NCBI GenBank assembly: GCA_024699395.1
Contig: JAILPU010000323.1
Span: 1-9,839, forward strand
Direction: 5' to 3'
Source: Lachnospiraceae bacterium
Lineage (GTDB): Bacteria > Bacillota > Clostridia > Lachnospirales > Lachnospiraceae
Length of the DNA stretch: 9,839 nt
Position numbers and translations under genes: made by a program. Below the pieces are notes generated by a model. The model did not search any database. It was not told the DNA's origin and saw only the letters and a list, made by a program, of their open reading frames with translations. Positions 6,552-9,839 of the stretch are shown piece by piece (the stretch's first letter is position 1; the number at the start of each line of letters is the position of its first letter).

Positions 6552-6663
6552 CATCGAATACCTGTCCGGCTCACCAACTGCGGCTTTTTTCATATTCCAA
6601 CCAATCCCATCGAATGCCTGTCCGGCTCACCAACTGCGGCTTTTTTCATATTCCAACCAATCC
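6552..6663 (-). repeat. Near-perfect 56-bp tandem duplication in a leader region
   Basis: Two adjacent 56-base copies (6552-6607 and 6608-6663) differ at a single base (A at 6560, G at 6616). They lie just before the GT-C gene's ribosome site, so they are probably in its untranslated leader. The period is not a multiple of three. On the minus strand each copy holds ATGAAAAAAGCCGC and would begin MKKAAVGEPDR. The first such frame is 19 codons and ends with its TGA overlapping the next ATG; the second runs 31 codons out of frame into the GT-C gene. Coding use seems unlikely. Confidence 0.97.
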
Positions 6664-6695
6664 GTCCTATCCTGCAACGGTTGTCATGAATTATT

Positions 6696-6724
6696 ATTCA
6701 ATACAATGTCAATCCGGCACTCAA
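6696..6724 (-). promoter_or_regulatory. Possible promoter for the GT-C/DUF6077 genes
   Basis: The minus strand has TTGAGT at 6724-6719, 17 bases, then TTGAAT at 6701-6696; each hexamer matches four of six sigma-A consensus bases. A perfect TTGACA at 6712-6707 lies inside the spacer but has no good -10 at the right distance. The 110 bases between the repeat and the stop at 6774 hold nothing else I recognise. The 245-base gap here, against the tight spacing around it, makes an internal promoter reasonable. Confidence 0.3.
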
Positions 6725-6773
6725 CAGTCGGTGTAAATCGTATTATTCTATGGCACCGTCTTAACAAATGTTA

Positions 6774-7859
6774 TCACAGCAATTCGGATTTCTTATCCAT
6801 GTTCCCTGCAAACAGACTTACCGACATGGCAAAAACTATCTTCACATTATTAACTACCGCACCGGGGTCATAGAGCCCCGCTCCCCTTACTGCAAATATA
6901 AAAGCAGTTAAAATGAAAGCACTGCCAAGAACAATAAGAATCCTTTTATCCTGTTTTTTTAAAAAGATGCCCATTATTAAAGCAACAAATGCGACAATAA
7001 AAGATACCACAAAAAATCTGTAAACGAATCCCGAAAAAACCGGGAAATTATGTCTGAACATCCCATAAAAATAACTTGTACAGGAATCGTACCCTCTTCC
7101 CTTTAACTGCATATAAGTTATAACCGGGGGAAAGACGCCTCCCAAAAAATCAAAGCCCATCTCCTTCAATATTCTTTTGGGATTATTTTTAAGAGCGGTT
7201 TTCTCCATGCTGTGATAGAGCTTGTAAGCATTATGATTTCCCAGCTTTTCTTCAAGTCCGGGACAAAAATCATTCTTAATATTATCCCCGTAAAAGCCTG
7301 CCTCCCAAAGATCATTCTCTTCAAGAATATTTGCGACACTTTCGTCATAATCATTTCTGTTCTGCCACAGTGTGGTAAAACATATTCTGGAAAAAATACT
7401 TTCCTCAATACCTTTTTGTGAAGGAATAACTTTCCCGTTTGAGGAAAAACCCAAGGTCACTGTAATAAACATAAAAAACCCTATGGCACAGGTAAATATC
7501 CTTATATTTTTTCCTTTAACCTTTCTTAAAAGAATAAGCGTCAAAGAAAGAATAATAAGGATCCCCCAGCCATAGAACATATTTTTTGTATCAAAGAAAA
7601 TATTATAAAGATTAAAGGGGAGGGTTGAAAGCACTGTTGCCGTAAAAAGGCACAAAGGCATATTTCTTTTGTCCTTTAACGTCACCGCCAAGGAAAACAG
7701 ATAATCTATACCAAAACCCATGGCAAAGAAAAGAAGCTCCAAAAATGCTTTTTCCCTGACCACGTTCATGCAAAGCCAAATAAGCCCCCACCCCGATTGA
7801 AATGCCAAAAGTAAGAATACTATCCACTTTAATTGTAAAAACGGGTAACCTTTGAGCAT
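6774..7859 (-). CDS. Unrecognised polytopic membrane protein of the glycan locus
   Basis: I do not recognise a named family. The 361 residues contain about five hydrophobic helices near the N-terminus (about 11-30, 38-60, 67-85, 96-112, 119-137), a hydrophilic section of some 135 residues (138-275) and about three more helices (278-300, 306-325, 337-351). The middle section is probably extracytoplasmic and contains EEKLGNHNAYKLYHSMEK (203-220). The ATG at 7859 has AGAGGTGG seven bases upstream and lies inside the end of wecE, giving a 31-base overlap, so the two genes are co-transcribed and probably coupled. It is not a GtrA-like or Wzx-like flippase on inspection. Similar membrane proteins seem to occur in surface polysaccharide clusters of related bacteria, so a role in assembling or moving the glycan is likely but unproven. 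Confidence 0.7.
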   Translation of the reverse strand: MLKGYPFLQLKWIVFLLLAFQSGWGLIWLCMNVVREKAFLELLFFAMGFGIDYLFSLAVTLKDKRNMPLCLFTATVLSTLPFNLYNIFFDTKNMFYGWGILIILSLTLILLRKVKGKNIRIFTCAIGFFMFITVTLGFSSNGKVIPSQKGIEESIFSRICFTTLWQNRNDYDESVANILEENDLWEAGFYGDNIKNDFCPGLEEKLGNHNAYKLYHSMEKTALKNNPKRILKEMGFDFLGGVFPPVITYMQLKGRGYDSCTSYFYGMFRHNFPVFSGFVYRFFVVSFIVAFVALIMGIFLKKQDKRILIVLGSAFILTAFIFAVRGAGLYDPGAVVNNVKIVFAMSVSLFAGNMDKKSELL

Positions 7860-8959
7860 ATATATTCCACCTCTTCGGGTTTAAGATCGTAATACATGGG
7901 AAGCCTTAAAAGCCTCTCGCTCTCTTTGGTTGTGTATCTGTCCTCGCCGAAAAATCTTCCGAACTTTTTACCTGCGGGAGATGTGTGAAGAGGGATGTAA
8001 TGGAATACCGCATAGATGCCGTTATCCTTTTTGAGATAATTCTCAAGCCTTGTTCTCTCCTCTATATCCGCCGCCTTTATGTAAAACATATGAGCGTTGT
8101 GAACACAGCCCTCGGGCACTGTGGGAAGTTCAATCGCCCCCTTTTCCATAAGGGGCTTAAGTCTCTCATAATACATATCCCAGAGCATAAGTCTGTGATT
8201 GTTGATTTCATCCGCCATCTCCAGCTGTGCATAGAGATATGCCGCATTCATATCGCTGGGGAGATAGCTTGAACCCCAGTCGATCCAGGTATATTTATCA
8301 ATCTGTCCACGGTAGTATTTGCTTCTGTTGGTACCCTTTTCTCTTATTATCTCAGCCGCTTCCACGTCGGACTCATCCGAAATCAAAAGAGCACCGCCTT
8401 CACCCATGCTGTAGTTCTTGGTCTCATGGAAACTGAAACATCCGTAATCTCCTATGGACCCAAGAGCTTTTCCCTTGTAGGTACTCATTATTCCCTGAGC
8501 CGCATCCTCTATAACCTTAAGATTATGTCTCTTAGCTATATCCATAATAGTATCCATCTCACAGGATACCCCCGCATAATGCACGGGAACAATGGCCTTT
8601 GTATTGGGTGTGATGGCAGCCTCTATAAGCTTCTCATCTATGTTCATGGTATCAGGTCTTATGTCCACAAAAACAGGAGTCGCCCCTCTTATAACAAAGG
8701 CATCTGCCGTTGATACAAAGGTATAGGAAGGCATGATCACCTCGTCACCTGCCTTTATGTTACAAAGGCTTGCCGCCATCTCGGTGGCATGGGTACAAGA
8801 AGTGGTAAGAAGGCACTTCTTTGTTCCTGTTTTCTTTTCTATCCATTCATTACACTTTTTGGTGAAAGCACCGTCACCGCATATTTTATGATTATCCACG
8901 CACTCCTTTATATAATCAAAAGCCTTTGGAGCACAGGGTGGAACATTAAAATTGATCAT
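7829..8959 (-). CDS. wecE: dTDP-4-amino-4,6-dideoxygalactose transaminase (WecE type)
   Basis: This cytosolic PLP enzyme of the DegT/DnrJ/EryC1/StrS family should move an amino group from glutamate to dTDP-4-keto-6-deoxyglucose, giving dTDP-4-amino-4,6-dideoxygalactose (dTDP-Fuc4N). With the chosen start it is 376 residues, the length of E. coli WecE, and aligns with it throughout: CGDGAFTKKC (27-36), GDEVIMPSYTFVSTADAF (71-88), VDIRPDTMNIDEKLIEAAIT (98-117), VPVHYAGVSCEMDTIM (124-139), EDAAQGIMSTYKGKALG (151-167), CFSFHETKN (174-182) and EDRYTTKESERLLRLPM near the end. Lys181 is the Schiff-base lysine and Asp152 the residue expected to bind the PLP nitrogen. The ATG at 8959 is preferred over one at 8989, which would overlap the upstream gene; WecE proteins start MI.FN and an AAGAGAG-type site precedes it. 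The start lies 13 bases after the upstream stop. RmlA/RmlB, which supply the substrate, are not in the window. Confidence 0.95.
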   Translation of the reverse strand: MINFNVPPCAPKAFDYIKECVDNHKICGDGAFTKKCNEWIEKKTGTKKCLLTTSCTHATEMAASLCNIKAGDEVIMPSYTFVSTADAFVIRGATPVFVDIRPDTMNIDEKLIEAAITPNTKAIVPVHYAGVSCEMDTIMDIAKRHNLKVIEDAAQGIMSTYKGKALGSIGDYGCFSFHETKNYSMGEGGALLISDESDVEAAEIIREKGTNRSKYYRGQIDKYTWIDWGSSYLPSDMNAAYLYAQLEMADEINNHRLMLWDMYYERLKPLMEKGAIELPTVPEGCVHNAHMFYIKAADIEERTRLENYLKKDNGIYAVFHYIPLHTSPAGKKFGRFFGEDRYTTKESERLLRLPMYYDLKPEEVEYICSKVTRFYN

Positions 8960-8972
8960 CGTTCTCTCTTTC

Positions 8973-9839
8973 TTACCGTTTCCATTCACCGCATACTTCG
9001 CCGTGAATATCCCCGGTAACTTTTTTTATGATATATTTGGGTCTTCCTTTTACTTCCTCGTAAATCCTTGCTATATAGATTCCTATTATACCAAGTCCCA
9101 GCATAATGATACCGCCTATCATAAGTATCAACAGGATAACGGTGGTAAAACCTTCCACCGCCCTGTGATTGATATAATTAAACAGTGTCTGTATCATCAT
9201 TACGATGCTGAAAATTATAGTCATAATCCCCGCCACGGAAACAAGATGGAGGGGCGCCGTTGAAAAGCTGGTGGCATTATTTATGGCATAACGTATAAGT
9301 CCCCAGGTGGACCACTTGCTCTCTCCGTTTTCTCTGTCCTTAACCTCAAACAAAACGGTGGTGCTGTTAAATCCCACCCAGAAGCTTAGCGCTCTGAAAA
9401 AAGTCTGTCTCTCGGGAAGACTCAAAAGGGTATCCACCACATTTCTTCCCATAAGCTTGTAATCCGAAGAATCGCTCATATCTATCTTCATAAGCTTTGA
9501 CATAAGTCCGTAAAAAATATTGGCAAAAAGTTTATGCCCCGCTCCTTCTTTGCCACGATGGCTTTTCTTTCCTTCCACCACGTCATAGCCTTCTTTAAAC
9601 TTTTCATACATTTCGGGAAGAATTTCAGGGGGATGCTGCATATCACAGTCAAGAACTGCCACAGCCTCCCCGGCAGCTGCTTTGAGCCCCGCAAAAATAG
9701 CGGCCTCTTTACCGAAATTTCTGGAAAAGCTTATGCCCTTAACGTTGGATTCCCTCTCACAGAGTTTCTCTATCTCCTTGAAAGTATCATCCCTTGAGCC
9801 GTCGTCCACATATATAAATTCATGCTCGATTCCGGCTTT
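8973..9839 (-). CDS. GtrB/ArnC-like polyprenyl-phosphate glycosyltransferase, 5' end cut
   Basis: This is a family 2 glycosyltransferase of the GtrB/ArnC/dolichol-phosphate-mannose-synthase group, which moves a sugar from a nucleotide donor onto undecaprenyl phosphate at the inner membrane face. The frame is open to the window edge, with 288 visible residues and perhaps 30 missing at the N-terminus; the GTG at 9809 is simply the valine of YVDDGSRDDT (10-19), not a start. Key motifs are VDDGS, SFSRNFGKEAAIFAGL (37-52), the metal-binding LDCDMQHPPE (63-72, DxD form) and the FRALSFWVGF and GESKWSTWGLIRYAINNATSFS region (148-193) typical of the group. Two C-terminal helices follow (about 198-221 and 232-258), then IARIYEEVKGRPKYII (256-271). 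The next gene makes an amino sugar, so Und-P-Fuc4N is a plausible product, but specificity for glucose or another sugar cannot be excluded. Confidence 0.92.
   Translation of the reverse strand, partial: KAGIEHEFIYVDDGSRDDTFKEIEKLCERESNVKGISFSRNFGKEAAIFAGLKAAAGEAVAVLDCDMQHPPEILPEMYEKFKEGYDVVEGKKSHRGKEGAGHKLFANIFYGLMSKLMKIDMSDSSDYKLMGRNVVDTLLSLPERQTFFRALSFWVGFNSTTVLFEVKDRENGESKWSTWGLIRYAINNATSFSTAPLHLVSVAGIMTIIFSIVMMIQTLFNYINHRAVEGFTTVILLILMIGGIIMLGLGIIGIYIARIYEEVKGRPKYIIKKVTGDIHGEVCGEWKR

Noticed and set aside
6581..6608. Plus-strand terminator (CGG followed by a T6 run) in the 56-bp repeat
   Set aside because: The only stem available is three pairs (CCG with CGG) and no plus-strand gene precedes it.
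6498..6649. Tandem micro-frames starting MKKAAVGEPDR in the 56-bp copies
   Set aside because: The 56-base period breaks the frame between copies, ribosome sites are weak, and the second frame only ends inside the GT-C gene. Kept as a note under the repeat.
6552..6663. CRISPR-like array
   Set aside because: The two copies abut directly with no unique spacer, and no cas gene is near.
9807..9809. GTG as the start of the family 2 glycosyltransferase
   Set aside because: It is the valine of the conserved VDDGS nucleotide-binding motif, and the frame continues open to the window edge with sensible upstream residues.

Overview
The window looks like chromosomal DNA of a Gram-positive anaerobe of the Clostridia, most likely Lachnospiraceae (Butyrivibrio or a relative). 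This rests on recognition of protein families: a DUF6077-type membrane protein, a Lachnospiraceae-style GT-C-like membrane protein opening with an MDELLSYE motif, a tyrosine/glutamate-rich membrane-anchored SGNH protein, and a stand-alone FakA-middle-like protein beside mntP. It also fits the moderately AT-rich composition, the strong GGAGG-type ribosome sites and the use of TTG starts. Genus is an inference. Every gene I can support lies on the minus strand, so transcription runs from high to low coordinates.

Region 1 (9839 to about 6774) opens with a GtrB/ArnC/DPM1-like family 2 glycosyltransferase cut by the window edge. Next comes a WecE-type aminotransferase making dTDP-4-amino-4,6-dideoxygalactose, then an unrecognised polytopic membrane protein whose start overlaps the end of wecE by 31 bp. 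Region 2 (6773 to 2860) starts with a leader holding an almost perfect 56-bp tandem duplication and a possible promoter. It continues with a GT-C-like membrane protein and a DUF6077-type membrane protein broken into two adjacent open frames. Region 3 (2859 to 934) has a spacer of three decayed 65-75 bp repeats, then a single-pass membrane protein with a cytoplasmic array of twelve-residue acidic, tyrosine-rich repeats and an extracytoplasmic SGNH-like domain lacking the usual nucleophile. Region 4 (about 890 to 1) is a separate small operon with a good sigma-A promoter: a stand-alone FakA-middle-like protein and the manganese exporter MntP, which runs off the left edge.

Regions 1-3 read as an accessory cell-envelope glycan locus. 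The working model is that the aminotransferase makes a nucleotide amino sugar, the family 2 enzyme loads a sugar onto undecaprenyl phosphate, and one or more GT-C proteins move it onto an envelope acceptor outside the membrane. This resembles the ArnB/ArnC/ArnT logic of Gram-negative lipid A modification. The flippase, the acceptor and the dTDP-sugar supply genes are not in view. A second theme is local tandem duplication: four unrelated repeat tracts (36, 69, 56 and about 70 bp) lie within about 4.5 kb of this locus.
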